From Aquimarina megaterium XH134 (GTDB lineage Bacteria > Bacteroidota > Bacteroidia > Flavobacteriales > Flavobacteriaceae), in contig NZ_JACB01000035.1 in NCBI RefSeq assembly GCF_000520975.1, positions 1 through 64,000 on the forward strand: 64,000 nucleotides of DNA. The letters run 5' to 3'. Below, one piece after another: positions 36,301-44,409 of the stretch. The position numbers were made by a program, and so were the translations under genes. The notes beneath the pieces are model-generated. The model was given only the letters and a program-made list of their open reading frames with translations, was not told where the DNA came from and made no database searches. Position 1 is the stretch's first letter; every line of letters begins with the position of its first letter.

Positions 36301-36420
36301 TAATCCTTCCTGGTTAAAAGCTTCTACTTTTTTCCAATCACTTTGATAGTCATTTTGACCTTTCATAATATACAGGTTTGATATACAGATTATAATAAGG
36401 ATGATATGCTTTTTCATCAT
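30307..36420 (-). CDS. Giant alpha-2-macroglobulin family protein with intact thioester motif
   Basis: The protein has 2037 residues from the ATG at 36418-36420; a second ATG follows at once. A signal peptide spans 1-21 (ending IMKGQ). It has no lipobox. A long N-terminal helical repeat region (about 30-420) precedes the macroglobulin beta domains (MG1-MG6, including FLFTDRSIYRPGQTVYFKG). A Gln-rich low-complexity segment (KQQEQKQQEQQ) is near the bait region. The thioester motif is Cys1489-Ala-Glu-Gln1492 in YECAEQTFSRYY, followed by the alpha-helical TED domain and a final receptor-binding-like domain. Bacterial members trap attacking proteases in the periplasm. The frame extends 84 nt further, but a TACGTTTG promoter element at 36441-36448 lies inside that stretch. 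Confidence 0.93.
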   Translation of the reverse strand: MMKKHIILIIICISNLYIMKGQNDYQSDWKKVEAFNQEGLPKSALEVVETIYTKAKKENNDNQVIKAFLHKAKYMLTLEENAQLTIIKNLKSDIKNSEFPKRNILESVLANLYWQYFQQNRWKFYNRTQTSEKVDTEDFRTWDLETLFAETHLYYQKSLKNGVLAQQTNLNRFDQILQTATDSKKYRPTLYDFLAHNALDFYKTSETNITKPSYAFTINDKKYLQEHTVFSSLKIETKDSLSLQFNALKLFQDLIKFHARDKAPDALIEVNIERIKFVSENAVFGDKKTVLLECLQSEKKKFATHSASALYDYQIANLYKEYADTYIPEENETHRWKLKEALEICDATIKKFPDSRGANQCEALKSQILHTELNIKTEKYVPIQKPGRLLITYKNLNKLYFNAFKITPKQLKDLNKLYKTPDQIKFLSSLKATKTWEAEICDEHDYQTHTTEVLLPELEQDSYLILATISKDLSQKSLFSYGNTQVSNLALTENRTPEKSIFQVLDRNNGAPIANAKIHLKTNNQRGYGNKLDKTLITDAKGQAYLTVNTYHYDVSITVSHEKDVARFEGYYLNQSYKPDYSTKTNTTTFLFTDRSIYRPGQTVYFKGIMMSSDGKEEFKVLPNQSTFATLKDVNGQDVKTLNFRTNDYGSFSGEFIVPSSGLTGVYTIQTNNYHSTSFSVEEYKRPKFETKFNPVKETYKVNDEIKLTGVATAYAGSAITDAKVVYRVHRKVQYPRWCYWYPRHTVEPQEITHGETITDEKGEYNINFKALPDLGVSKEDLPIFNYEVTADVIDINGETRSTTTIVNVGYHALTAAITIKDKIDKTQKDNTLTITTINLNNESVATAGTIKVYKLKAPKKPMRIRPWKAPDYEGFKKEKFEELFPHDAFKNEHDYRKWDKGNMVLNKPFNTASTKENETGTQQLSLGNIKKWESGKYVIELNTKDRFGQDVKDIQYITLYSLEDKNISDQQLFEVTTNKSNYKIGDEAIVKFSSASEDITITVDIEKNHTIIETKIIKLSKNSKTIRIPVTKEDLGGFSIGYSYLNYNGYQSGAIIIPVPYEATELSIETKTFRDKLLPGQQETWSFTIKGPKGDKVSAELLASMYDASLDQFRPHQWYFDPINRPTYYTQSKRHATQSFGVLTFRLQNHNNPSYHYSSQGYDQLNWYGLYFGQQYFGRNRNYDIMESGAPAPMMKRSAAKSAVANEVMEEAEFNADDGVAGVAGDIVEKDKEESRAGKQQEQKQQEQQSLEGVKIRKNLQETAFFFPQLTTDAEGNVSFNFTAPEALTKWKLQLLSHTKGLNAATTTLETVTQKELMILPNPPRFLREGDKIVLSSKISNLATKDLNGIVELQLFDALTNKVIDTKLQNNNARLDFMVKAKGNTNVSWELQIPDDVQTVQYKIIAKAGDFSDGEQNVLPVLSNRMLVTETLPMWIRSDQTKTFTLDKLKDNTSSTLKHHKLTLEMTSNPAWYAVQALPYLMEYPYECAEQTFSRYYANTLASHIANSNPRIQEVFNQWKSSDALLSNLEKNHELKSLMIQETPWLRDAQSETEQKKRIALLFDLNKMNNELQSALNKLKQMQYGSGGFPWFQGGRENRFITQHIATGFGHLKKLGVTQYDRDTSTMLQNAVRFLDAEFVKEYKELKRYCEKNKIDINKNHLSYTQIHYLYMRSFFTNIKRPKNTNEAWNYYLGQSKKYWLNQSLYAQGMLALITHRNDDSATANKIIRSLDEKSISSEELGMYWKSNTASWFWYQAPIETQSLMIEVFSEVEAEPKRTEIVDNLKIWLLKNKQTNRWKTTKATSDAVYALLLQGSDWLSVTDMVDIVLGDQKIDPGKMEDVKVEAGTGYFKTSWNGNEIKPNMATAKISKKGKGIAWGALYWQYFEELDKITSAKTPLSLKKKLFLKKNTDTGEEITEITSKTKLELGDLIRVRIELRSDRAMEFVHMKDMRASGLEPINVISQYKWQDGLGYYESTKDASTNFFFDYLPKGVYVFEYDLRVNNKGDFSNGITTIQSMYAPEFSSHSEGIRVTIK

Positions 36421-36440
36421 ATATTTTTTAGGTTGTGAAA

Positions 36441-36448
36441 CAAACGTA
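36441..36448 (-). promoter_or_regulatory. Candidate -7 element of the macroglobulin gene
   Basis: The minus strand reads TACGTTTG, a match to TAnnTTTG, 20 bp before the chosen ATG. No clear TTG is upstream. It supports the shorter start. Confidence 0.4.
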
Positions 36449-36759
36449 AATAAGTGTTGTATTATTTTATATGATAACGCTTCATAATTCGTAAATAACA
36501 TCATAAAACTACGTATTTGAAATGAGTCAGGATAATTTTGTTACTATAAATCAAAATTTCTGCCACATTTTATTTGACGACTAAGAAAGGCTTAAAAAAG
36601 AACAGATAAAATGATAAATGAGGGAAGTCTCTGTTTTGTTTAGGAAACCCTACGATTTAATGAGGAAAATAATTAAGACTCGAAATTATTTTTCATTACC
36701 TCATTATTTTATTAGCTAATTGTTAATTGTATCTTTACTCTCTGATTTAAGAGTTTACT

Positions 36760-38118
36760 ATGCGTGTACATTTTATAGCTATTGGAGGTAGTGCGATGCA
36801 TAACCTGGCCATAGCATTACATCAAAAAGGATATCAAATAACAGGAAGTGATGATACTATTTTTGAACCTTCAAAATCAAGATTAGAACGACATGGATTA
36901 TTACCTACCGAATTTGGTTGGTTTCCAGAAAAAATCACTTCAGATCTTGATGCAATTATTTTGGGTATGCATGCCAAAAAGGACAATAAAGAACTTCTTA
37001 AGGCTCAGGAATTAGGGTTGAAAATATATTCGTATCCAGAATTTTTATACGAACAGTCCAAAAATAAGACCCGTGTAGTAATAGGAGGATCACATGGCAA
37101 AACAACGATTACTTCTATGATTTTGCATGTATTGCACTATCATGATAAGGAAGTAGACTATATGGTAGGAGCGCAATTAGAAGGTTTTGATACCATGGTA
37201 CATCTTACAGAAGAGAATGATTTTATCGTTTTAGAAGGAGATGAGTATTTATCTTCGCCGATTGACCGCAGGCCAAAATTTCATTTGTATCACCCTAATA
37301 TTGCTTTGGTAAGTGGGATTGCCTGGGACCATATTAATGTATTTCCGACTTTTGATATGTATGTCGATCAGTTTAGAATTTTTATGAATTCTATTGTTAA
37401 TGGTGGTGCATTAGTATATAATCAAGAGGATACTGAGGTAAAAAAACTAGCAGAGTTAACAGAAAATCCAATTCGAAAGTTTGAATATGTAACTCCGCAG
37501 TATCGCGTAGAGGATGGAGAAACTTTACTAGATACTCCTGAAGGAGAAATGCCTATCGAAATTTTTGGCGCACATAACTTGAATAATCTTGCTGGTGCAA
37601 AATGGATTTGCCAGCATATGGGAATTGATGAGGATGATTTTTATGAGGCCATTGCTTCTTTTAAAGGAGCATCAAAACGATTAGAAAAAATTGCAGAGAG
37701 CGATAAAGCTGTGGCATATAAAGATTTTGCGCATAGCCCGTCTAAAGTAAAGGCAACTACAAAAGCAGTAAAAGAGCAATATCAAAATAGAAATGTGGTG
37801 GCCTGTCTCGAGTTACACACTTATAGTAGTCTGGATGCTTCGTTTTTAAAAGAATATGAAGGCGCTTTGGATGCAGCCGATGAGGCAGTGGTGTTTTACT
37901 CTCCTCATGCAGTAAAGATAAAACAGCTTAAAGAAGTTTCTGCTTCACAAATTGCCGAAGCTTTTAATCGCAATGATCTCATTATTTATACCGATCCAGA
38001 AAGTTTTCAGCAGTATTTAAAGCAGAAAGATTTAGATAATTCTGCACTATTGCTTATGAGTAGTGGTAATTATGGGGGATTGGATTTTAGCGAAGTGAAA
38101 CAATGGATTGAAAACTGA
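36760..38118 (+). CDS. mpl: UDP-MurNAc:L-Ala-gamma-D-Glu-meso-DAP ligase (Mpl), muropeptide recycling
   Basis: The protein has 452 residues. The N-terminal MRVHFIAIGGSAMHNLAIAL is the Mpl form of the Rossmann-like Mur domain. The ATP-binding motif is GGSHGKTT (109-116), and the central-domain DEYLSSPIDRRPKF and LELHTYSSLDASFL are family stretches. Mpl joins a recycled tripeptide to UDP-MurNAc in the cytosol. A TATCTTTA box (36730-36737) lies upstream. MurC is the closest alternative, but the length and the early motifs fit Mpl. Confidence 0.93.
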   Translation: MRVHFIAIGGSAMHNLAIALHQKGYQITGSDDTIFEPSKSRLERHGLLPTEFGWFPEKITSDLDAIILGMHAKKDNKELLKAQELGLKIYSYPEFLYEQSKNKTRVVIGGSHGKTTITSMILHVLHYHDKEVDYMVGAQLEGFDTMVHLTEENDFIVLEGDEYLSSPIDRRPKFHLYHPNIALVSGIAWDHINVFPTFDMYVDQFRIFMNSIVNGGALVYNQEDTEVKKLAELTENPIRKFEYVTPQYRVEDGETLLDTPEGEMPIEIFGAHNLNNLAGAKWICQHMGIDEDDFYEAIASFKGASKRLEKIAESDKAVAYKDFAHSPSKVKATTKAVKEQYQNRNVVACLELHTYSSLDASFLKEYEGALDAADEAVVFYSPHAVKIKQLKEVSASQIAEAFNRNDLIIYTDPESFQQYLKQKDLDNSALLLMSSGNYGGLDFSEVKQWIEN

Positions 38119-38233
38119 AAATGTTTTCAATAGACTTGATAGTAAATTTTCTATACTTTTTTGGGTTGGATTGATTAACAACTCATGGTTTAGTACTTCT
38201 GGATAATGCTTTTTTATACTAGTATTTTAGGAG

Positions 38234-38677
38234 TTATGTATTAAACTGTTGAAGATGGTGGTCGAGATGTTTATATTGTAACTGTCCCCACTGTTTATTA
38301 GTGAATTTCCCGAATATTGGATGAGGTTCCCATTCTTTTTTATCCCTTTGGTTAGAAAATTCGGTTACAAGATGTAAAAGTTTTTCTTTCTCGGTTTCAA
38401 AATCTTTTTGCTCAACTACTTTTAGTTTTGAATGCGTTGGCAAGTTTTTTCTCCATGGTTTATCATTATACATAGATTTTTTGAAGAGTAGCTTTGCCAA
38501 TATATTGGGTTTAAGTTTGGGATGATCTTTTTTTAAAGCAATTTTTAATGGAAATTGACAATGATGAAACATTTGCGAAACATTCATTTTTCCCCAGATA
38601 GCACTACTGGTAACGGATAATTTGTTTATGCGATTTTCTATCTCATTATGTACGACTGGATCGAGTAGAGATTTCAT
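38234..38677 (-). CDS. DUF1569 (DinB-like) protein
   Basis: The protein has 147 residues. It shows the DUF1569 marks: WGKMNVSQMFHHCQFPLKIAL near the start, and HPIFGKFTNKQWGQLQYKHLDHHLQQF at the end. DinB-like proteins are four-helix bundles with three metal-binding His residues, here probably those in FHHC and KHLDHHL. The reaction is unknown. The gene stands alone. Confidence 0.88.
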   Translation of the reverse strand: MKSLLDPVVHNEIENRINKLSVTSSAIWGKMNVSQMFHHCQFPLKIALKKDHPKLKPNILAKLLFKKSMYNDKPWRKNLPTHSKLKVVEQKDFETEKEKLLHLVTEFSNQRDKKEWEPHPIFGKFTNKQWGQLQYKHLDHHLQQFNT

Positions 38678-38730
38678 AATAAGTTTTTTTAGGCGGTGTA
38701 CTCAAAAATACCATTTTTTAGACTAAAAAA

Positions 38731-38760
38731 ATAAAGGCTAATCATATGATTAGCCTTTAT
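38731..38760 (-). terminator. 30-bp palindromic terminator
   Basis: ATAAAGGCTAATCAT and its exact complement are adjacent. On the minus strand a run of T follows, right for ending the gene at 38785-39228. Confidence 0.75.
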
Positions 38761-38784
38761 AGAATATTATATATATATGTTTTT

Positions 38785-39228
38785 TTAACTTACCTCATCA
38801 AAGAAAAGACTTAGAAACCCATCTAGATCATCATTATTTGCAATATCTTTTGGAGTACCCAAATTGATCATTAACGGTTGATCTTTAATTGTTCCTTTCA
38901 AAAAATATTGGAAAGTAGTACCCATCTTAAATTTATATCCTTTTAATTGGGCACCAAAAGAAGTAAAGGTTACTTCTGTTTTTGAACTATTACTTTCTGC
39001 AAATGCACTTATTGTAGCATCAAAAACTGCAGATAACATGTCATCATTATAATAATCCCATTTTATAGATGTTCCATCACAAGCTTGCAGCTCATATTCA
39101 GATTGTGCTTGGCATCCTTTAGGGACCTGTATGTTATTTCCTACTAAATTAAGAAACGAAATCTTCTTATCCTGCCCATAGAAACTCACAGTTGCAAGAA
39201 GTAAAACGAAAGTAAAAATATTCTTCAT
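38785..39228 (-). CDS. Small secreted protein of unknown function
   Basis: The protein has 147 residues from the ATG at 39226-39228 (a second ATG lies 12 nt upstream). A signal peptide MKNIFTFVLLLATVSFYGQ is evident. The mature part has two cysteines (in GCQAQ and ACDGTSI), which could form a disulfide, and no known domain. A promoter-like CAAATATA (39281-39288, minus-strand TATATTTG) lies 52 bp upstream, and a terminator follows. Monocistronic. Confidence 0.8.
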   Translation of the reverse strand: MKNIFTFVLLLATVSFYGQDKKISFLNLVGNNIQVPKGCQAQSEYELQACDGTSIKWDYYNDDMLSAVFDATISAFAESNSSKTEVTFTSFGAQLKGYKFKMGTTFQYFLKGTIKDQPLMINLGTPKDIANNDDLDGFLSLFFDEVS

Positions 39229-39458
39229 AAATAGGTTCATTTGAAGGTGTTAAAATATTCATTTTTGGATTAAGGGTGACCAAATATAGTAAAACTTTCA
39301 TTTTCAAACAAATATATATAGTAAAATAATGCAATTTGACAACAAATGAAGTGTTAATATAGTGATATTAATTCGGGAATAAGTTGTTGTAATTGAGATA
39401 AATAGTTTATACTTACAGATAGGATTTACCAACTATTTTTAATTGTTAAACTTGTCAT

Positions 39459-40157
39459 ATGAGTAAATTAAATTCTTCATTTTCTATCAAGGAATGGAGT
39501 GAAAATGATCGTCCAAGAGAGAAATTAATCGCTAAAGGGAAGAACGCATTAACAGATGCAGAACTGATTGCAATACTCATTGGTTCGGGTAATCGCGAAG
39601 AAAGTGCCGTTGCATTAAGTAAGCGTATTTTGGCTAGTGTAGATCATGAAATTAATGCGTTGGGAAAATTATCTGTGAAACAATTGATGAATTTTAAAGG
39701 AATTGGTGAAGCTAAAGCGATAACTATTGTTGCCGGTTTAGAGCTAGGAAGAAGACGAAGAGATGAAAATGTAGCTGTAATACCAAAAATTACATGTAGT
39801 AAAGATGCATTTCATCTTTTTCACCCTATCATGGGAGACCTTGAGCATGAAGAATTTTGGGTGCTGTTTCTGAATAATGCAAATAAAGTAATTCAGAAAA
39901 AGCAAATAAGTGTTGGAGGAAAGACAGGAACTCTGGTAGATGCCCGAATCGTTTTTAGATCTGCTTTAGAATATGGTGCTACTGGAATAATATTAGGACA
40001 TAATCATCCTAGTGGAGTAGTGATGCCTAGTCAATCAGATAAAATGTTAACCCAAAAACTAAAACAGGCAGGGATAACTTTAGATATCAATCTACTGGAT
40101 CATCTTGTTATTACAGAAAAAAACTATTTTAGCTTTGCAGACGAATCCATAATATAG
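39459..40157 (+). CDS. radC: RadC family protein (JAB/MPN+ metalloprotein)
   Basis: The protein has 232 residues. A helix-hairpin-helix part (about 60-100, LSVKQLMNFKGIGEAKAITI) is followed by the MPN+ domain with LGHNHPSGVVMPSQSD: His181, His183 and Asp194 are the zinc ligands. The old repair assignment of RadC is disputed, and no peptidase substrate is known. The deacetylase-like gene follows 46 bp downstream. Confidence 0.95.
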   Translation: MSKLNSSFSIKEWSENDRPREKLIAKGKNALTDAELIAILIGSGNREESAVALSKRILASVDHEINALGKLSVKQLMNFKGIGEAKAITIVAGLELGRRRRDENVAVIPKITCSKDAFHLFHPIMGDLEHEEFWVLFLNNANKVIQKKQISVGGKTGTLVDARIVFRSALEYGATGIILGHNHPSGVVMPSQSDKMLTQKLKQAGITLDINLLDHLVITEKNYFSFADESII

Positions 40158-40203
40158 AAGTGAGTCTTACGGGATTATAAATCGTAATTCACAATACAAC
40201 AAT

Positions 40204-41508
40204 ATGCTATTAATTCACGTACAAAGAATTACTCCAAGAGTTTCCTATACATTTAAACAAATGTGTAAGCGAATACTAGGTTTGGATATTGATTTAACAT
40301 CTAAAATAGAACCTTTTATCGCTCATGATGGCCCTAAGCTTTCGTATGGAAGACAACCATTAGGAAAAGAACTTTATTTTCAGAGTGTCGATTTGCTTTT
40401 TGAACATGGCTTAAATGATGTAGATGTTCAAGTTTTTGATTGGGAAGAAACAAAATGTTTTTTTGATGTTAAGCATACCGATTCTGCATTACCGTTTGAT
40501 ATTTTTGCAGCTACTTTTTATCTCTTAACCCGATACGAGGAGTATTTGCCACATGTAAAAGATAATATGGGACGTTTTCCTGCTACAGAAAGTATAGGAT
40601 ATATCTATGATTTTTTACAAGATCCGGTAATAGATATATGGGCATATAAATTCAAAAAAGTGCTTTTAGAAAAATACCCTGACCTCGAATTTAGGAAAAA
40701 GAAATTTACCATTATTCCAGTTTTTTCTGTTGCTCAGACTTTTGTGTATAAAAATAAAGGCATTTTGCGATCAATAGGAGGAGGGATTCGAGATTTGTGG
40801 AAACTACAATTTGATAAACTAACAGATAGAATAAAGGTGCTTGTTGGATTAAAAAGAGATCCATATGATATATTTGATTTTGTAATTCAACTTCAAAAAA
40901 AGAAAAAAAGAAAAGCTAAAGCTCTATTTGGATTGGGAGATTATTCTAAATATGAAAAAAATGTAGGGTATAACCGCCCAAAACACCATACTATTATTAA
41001 GCATATTGCAGATTATATTGATGTAGGGCTAAAAGTTTCATATGAAGCTATCTCTGATCTGTCACTTTTGAAAAAGGAAAAATTACGAATAGAGAATATT
41101 GTTAATAGAAGACTTCAATACTCACTCTGCTCTTTTTTTAAAATAAAATTACCAGAAGCATATCGCAATTTTATCGAGTTAGAGATAGGAGAGGATTATT
41201 CTATGGGCTATCCCAAACAATCTGGTTTTAGAGCGGGAACTTGCTCTCCGTTCATGTTTTATGATCTTGATTATGAGGTGCAAACTCCTTTAGTGGTGTA
41301 TTCTTTTTGTTTTGCCAGTCAGGGTGATAGAGAAGATATTAATGATCTAATGTCGGCAAGAAAAGAAATTAGCATATATATGGATAAAGTAAAAAAGGTA
41401 AATGGGGTTTTTATTCCGGTTTTTAGTAACACATTGTTTAGTGATTTGCAAAATGAACCTTTTTGGAAATCGATTTTAGAATTTATTTGGACAACAGAAG
41501 ATGAATAG
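40204..41508 (+). CDS. Polysaccharide-deacetylase-fold protein lacking the usual catalytic residues
   Basis: The protein has 434 residues. It follows the layout of the Bacteroidota deacetylase-like proteins with an N-terminal DUF7033 part, recognised by FDIFAATFYLLTRYEEYL, the KNKGILRSIGG stretch, LGDYSKYEKN, and DYSMGYPKQSGFRAGTC. The sites where the active family carries Asp-x-Asp and His-Pro-Ser-Tyr read IIPVFSVAQ (171-179) and GLKVSY (275-280), so both catalytic elements appear missing. I therefore infer a binding or structural role. The next gene (41501) overlaps by 8 bp. Confidence 0.75.
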   Translation: MLLIHVQRITPRVSYTFKQMCKRILGLDIDLTSKIEPFIAHDGPKLSYGRQPLGKELYFQSVDLLFEHGLNDVDVQVFDWEETKCFFDVKHTDSALPFDIFAATFYLLTRYEEYLPHVKDNMGRFPATESIGYIYDFLQDPVIDIWAYKFKKVLLEKYPDLEFRKKKFTIIPVFSVAQTFVYKNKGILRSIGGGIRDLWKLQFDKLTDRIKVLVGLKRDPYDIFDFVIQLQKKKKRKAKALFGLGDYSKYEKNVGYNRPKHHTIIKHIADYIDVGLKVSYEAISDLSLLKKEKLRIENIVNRRLQYSLCSFFKIKLPEAYRNFIELEIGEDYSMGYPKQSGFRAGTCSPFMFYDLDYEVQTPLVVYSFCFASQGDREDINDLMSARKEISIYMDKVKKVNGVFIPVFSNTLFSDLQNEPFWKSILEFIWTTEDE

Positions 41509-42187
41509 TACGGTAAAACATATATTTTTTGATCTAGATCACACCCTTTGGGATTTTGACAAGAACTCTTCTTTAGCATTTAAGATGATTTTCGATAAAT
41601 TTAATGTCAATACGAAAATTGAAGATTTCCTGGCTGTATATCAGCCCATTAATATGAAGTATTGGAAATTATACAGAGAAGAGAAAGTAAGTAAAAAACA
41701 ACTTCGCAGAAGTAGACTTACAGAAGCCTTTACACATCTTGACATATCATTTTCTCTAGAAATTATAGATGAAATGTCTGATGATTATATTAATTTTCTA
41801 CCGCTTCATAACTATTTGATTGATGGAACCCAGGATTTATTAGAGTATCTTAATCCAAAATATGATTTACATATCATTACCAATGGTTTTAAAGAAGTAC
41901 AAAACAAGAAACTATCAAATTCTGGAATACTACATTATTTTAAAACAATAACAGATAGTGAAGAAGCAGGCGTTAAAAAACCCAATCCATTTATTTTTGA
42001 ACAAGCAATACAAAAATCTGGTGCAAAACTTGATAGTAGTATGATGATAGGTGATAATTATGAAGCAGATATATTGGGAGCAGAGGCAGTAGGCTTAAGA
42101 ACTATATGCTTTAATTATCATAAAGAAGAATTGCCAGCGCATAATATTCAAGTTTCCGAATTAAAACAGATTAAAAAGTATCTTTAG
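41501..42187 (+). CDS. YjjG-type HAD noncanonical pyrimidine nucleotidase
   Basis: The protein has 228 residues. HAD motif I is FFDLDHTLWDF (Asp10, Asp12), motif II is HIITNGF, motif III is KKPNPFIF and motif IV is MIGDNYEADILGA. The cap domain is of the C1 type. YjjG members dephosphorylate noncanonical or damaged pyrimidine nucleotides, in the cytosol. The start overlaps the previous gene's stop by 8 bp, so coupled translation is likely, although the two functions are not obviously related. Confidence 0.9.
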   Translation: MNSTVKHIFFDLDHTLWDFDKNSSLAFKMIFDKFNVNTKIEDFLAVYQPINMKYWKLYREEKVSKKQLRRSRLTEAFTHLDISFSLEIIDEMSDDYINFLPLHNYLIDGTQDLLEYLNPKYDLHIITNGFKEVQNKKLSNSGILHYFKTITDSEEAGVKKPNPFIFEQAIQKSGAKLDSSMMIGDNYEADILGAEAVGLRTICFNYHKEELPAHNIQVSELKQIKKYL

Positions 42188-42449
42188 GAGATAAATATTT
42201 GTAATTTATTTCAATTCATGTACAATTCTAGAAATTTTTTAGTAGCTTAAACAGTGATTACTAAGTGCTCTAAATTATATCCTTTAAAACACAAAATAAA
42301 TTAACAATTTGAAAATAGGGTATTTGTAACTTATACTGTTGTTATAATTGAAGGTCATAAAGTGAATCTTAGAAGTAAAGGAAATTAAGACAAGATAATG
42401 ATATGAATAATTTAAGAATTTGTCTTAACTTTTTGTAATTCCCTGCAAA

Positions 42450-43025
42450 ATGAAAGTAAAAAAAGTTTATGTATTACTATGCACTATCTGCATATTGATG
42501 CCATTAATTTCTTGTGTAAAAGACGTAGATTTTGATCAGGCAGAAAACGTTGTGCTTACTCCGGTCTATGAGGTTGATTTTGTGTATTCTCGATTTGATA
42601 CAAGCCAATTTATAGATTCTAATATAGACCCTGTGATTGTTATTCCAGAGGTAATTGTAAATGACACTTTGGACTATGACCTTTTAGGAACCGATTTTGT
42701 AGTAGATAATTTAGAAAGAGTGGAATTAACTTTTGAGTTTACCAATACTATAGAGCGTGATTTTGAATTTGATTTGGGGTTTTTAAACGATAATAACCAG
42801 CCAATTGGCCCTTTATATAGTATGACTGCCAATTCTGGAAACGGAGAAGGTACAGATCCCATTGTTACAAGAGAGGTTATCATTCTCAACACTGCAGACA
42901 TTGATGTTTTGAGAGATGCTACACGACTTATTTCTTCAATGAGAGTACAAAATATTAATAGTAGTTTACGAGGGATTCTTGAATTACGATCCAAAGGAAC
43001 TTACTTTTTTAATTACGAACTATGA
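42450..43025 (+). CDS. Lipoprotein of unknown function, first gene of an envelope operon
   Basis: The protein has 191 residues. The lipobox is LISC (Cys22) and is followed by VKDVD. The mature part is beta-rich and acidic, with FEFTNTIERDFEFDLGFLN near the middle, resembling small flavobacterial lipoproteins that sit before DUF5723 proteins. It overlaps the next gene by 4 nt (ATGA), so they are coupled. The exact role is unknown. Confidence 0.8.
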   Translation: MKVKKVYVLLCTICILMPLISCVKDVDFDQAENVVLTPVYEVDFVYSRFDTSQFIDSNIDPVIVIPEVIVNDTLDYDLLGTDFVVDNLERVELTFEFTNTIERDFEFDLGFLNDNNQPIGPLYSMTANSGNGEGTDPIVTREVIILNTADIDVLRDATRLISSMRVQNINSSLRGILELRSKGTYFFNYEL

Positions 43026-44404
43026 GAATTATTATATTCTTTATAGGTCTGTGGGGATGCTTGGGGTATTCTCAAAATAAAGAAACCTTATACGATTTCA
43101 CAGACCTTCCTCAGTCTTTACTTCTTAATCCTGGAGCTGATATAAATTTTGATTACCATGCAGGAGTGCCTTTTTTATCACAGTTTCATATAAATGCAGG
43201 GTTAAGAGGAGCCTCTATCTATGATGTTTTTGCAGATGATGGAAGAGATATTAATGATAAAATAGAAAATACACTTAATACGCTTACAAGCAATGATTAT
43301 TTAACTCTTACGCAGCAATTAGAACTTATTAGTTTTGGGTGGGAAAGCAAAAAAAATAAAAAGATGTATTTCTCTGGAGGAATCTATCAGGAATTAGATG
43401 TTATAGGGTATTTTCCGAAAGACTTTGTGGTTCTTGCTTATCAAGGGAATCAGGATTTCCTTAATCAACCGTTTCGTTTTTCTACTATAAATGGATCTGT
43501 AGAATTGTTAACTACATTTCATTTTGGATACACAAAGAAGGTAAATAAGAAGTTAACTTTTGGAGCCAGAGCCAAATTATATTCCAGTATGTTTCATATT
43601 CGTAGTGCTAAAAACAAAGGAACTTTTACCACTGTAGAAACCCCAGCAGGAAATAATGTTTATCAACACGTCATTAGTAATGCAGATGTTACTGTTAGAA
43701 CATCTGGGTATGCTTCTCTTAAAGATAAAGAAGGAAAAGATATCGTTAATAAACTAATAGGAAGAGCTTTTTTGGGAGGAAACCTGGGACTTGGTGTAGA
43801 TATAGGGTTTACTCATAAAATAAATGAACAACTGGCTATTACAGGAAGTGCAAATGATTTAGGGATGATATTGTATACTAAAGATGTAGAAACCTATCGA
43901 GCACGAGGTAATTATGTTTTTGAAGGCTTTGAAACACCAATTCAGTTTTCTGGTCAGGATGCTCAGAATTTTTTAGATGAACTAGAAGAAGCTGTCCCGC
44001 TTGATACATTAAGTACAACTTATATAACGATGCGCCCTTTAAAATTAAACAGCTCTGTTAGATATTCTTTTAACCGATATGATGATGGTACATGTGATTG
44101 TTATATTGAGGGAGAAAAGCCTCCATACATGGATGCTATAGGGGTACAGTTATTTACTCAATTTAGACCCAAAAGACCTCAATATGCAGCTTCATTGTTT
44201 TATTATAAACGTTTTTTTAATTTTTTAAGAACAAAACTTACATATACTATTGATGATTATTCATATTATAATATAGGATTTCTTACATCTATTCATATTA
44301 ATAAAATTAATTTTTATATTTCGGCTAATAATTTGTTAGAATATACTAACCTTGCAAAAGCAAGAGGTACTTCTGTACAACTAGGTTTTAATGTCATAAT
44401 GTGA
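43022..44404 (+). CDS. DUF5723-family outer-membrane protein
   Basis: The protein has 460 residues. A signal peptide (1-17, LGYSQ) is followed by PQSLLLNPGADINFDYHAGV-type sequence, the DUF5723 start. Alternating beta strands with aromatic belts run to the end, consistent with an outer-membrane barrel, perhaps a porin-like or FadL-related fold. It shares the operon with the lipoprotein before and the secreted protein after (4-nt overlap each side). Confidence 0.85.
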   Translation: MRIIIFFIGLWGCLGYSQNKETLYDFTDLPQSLLLNPGADINFDYHAGVPFLSQFHINAGLRGASIYDVFADDGRDINDKIENTLNTLTSNDYLTLTQQLELISFGWESKKNKKMYFSGGIYQELDVIGYFPKDFVVLAYQGNQDFLNQPFRFSTINGSVELLTTFHFGYTKKVNKKLTFGARAKLYSSMFHIRSAKNKGTFTTVETPAGNNVYQHVISNADVTVRTSGYASLKDKEGKDIVNKLIGRAFLGGNLGLGVDIGFTHKINEQLAITGSANDLGMILYTKDVETYRARGNYVFEGFETPIQFSGQDAQNFLDELEEAVPLDTLSTTYITMRPLKLNSSVRYSFNRYDDGTCDCYIEGEKPPYMDAIGVQLFTQFRPKRPQYAASLFYYKRFFNFLRTKLTYTIDDYSYYNIGFLTSIHINKINFYISANNLLEYTNLAKARGTSVQLGFNVIM

Positions 44405-44409
44405 TAGAT

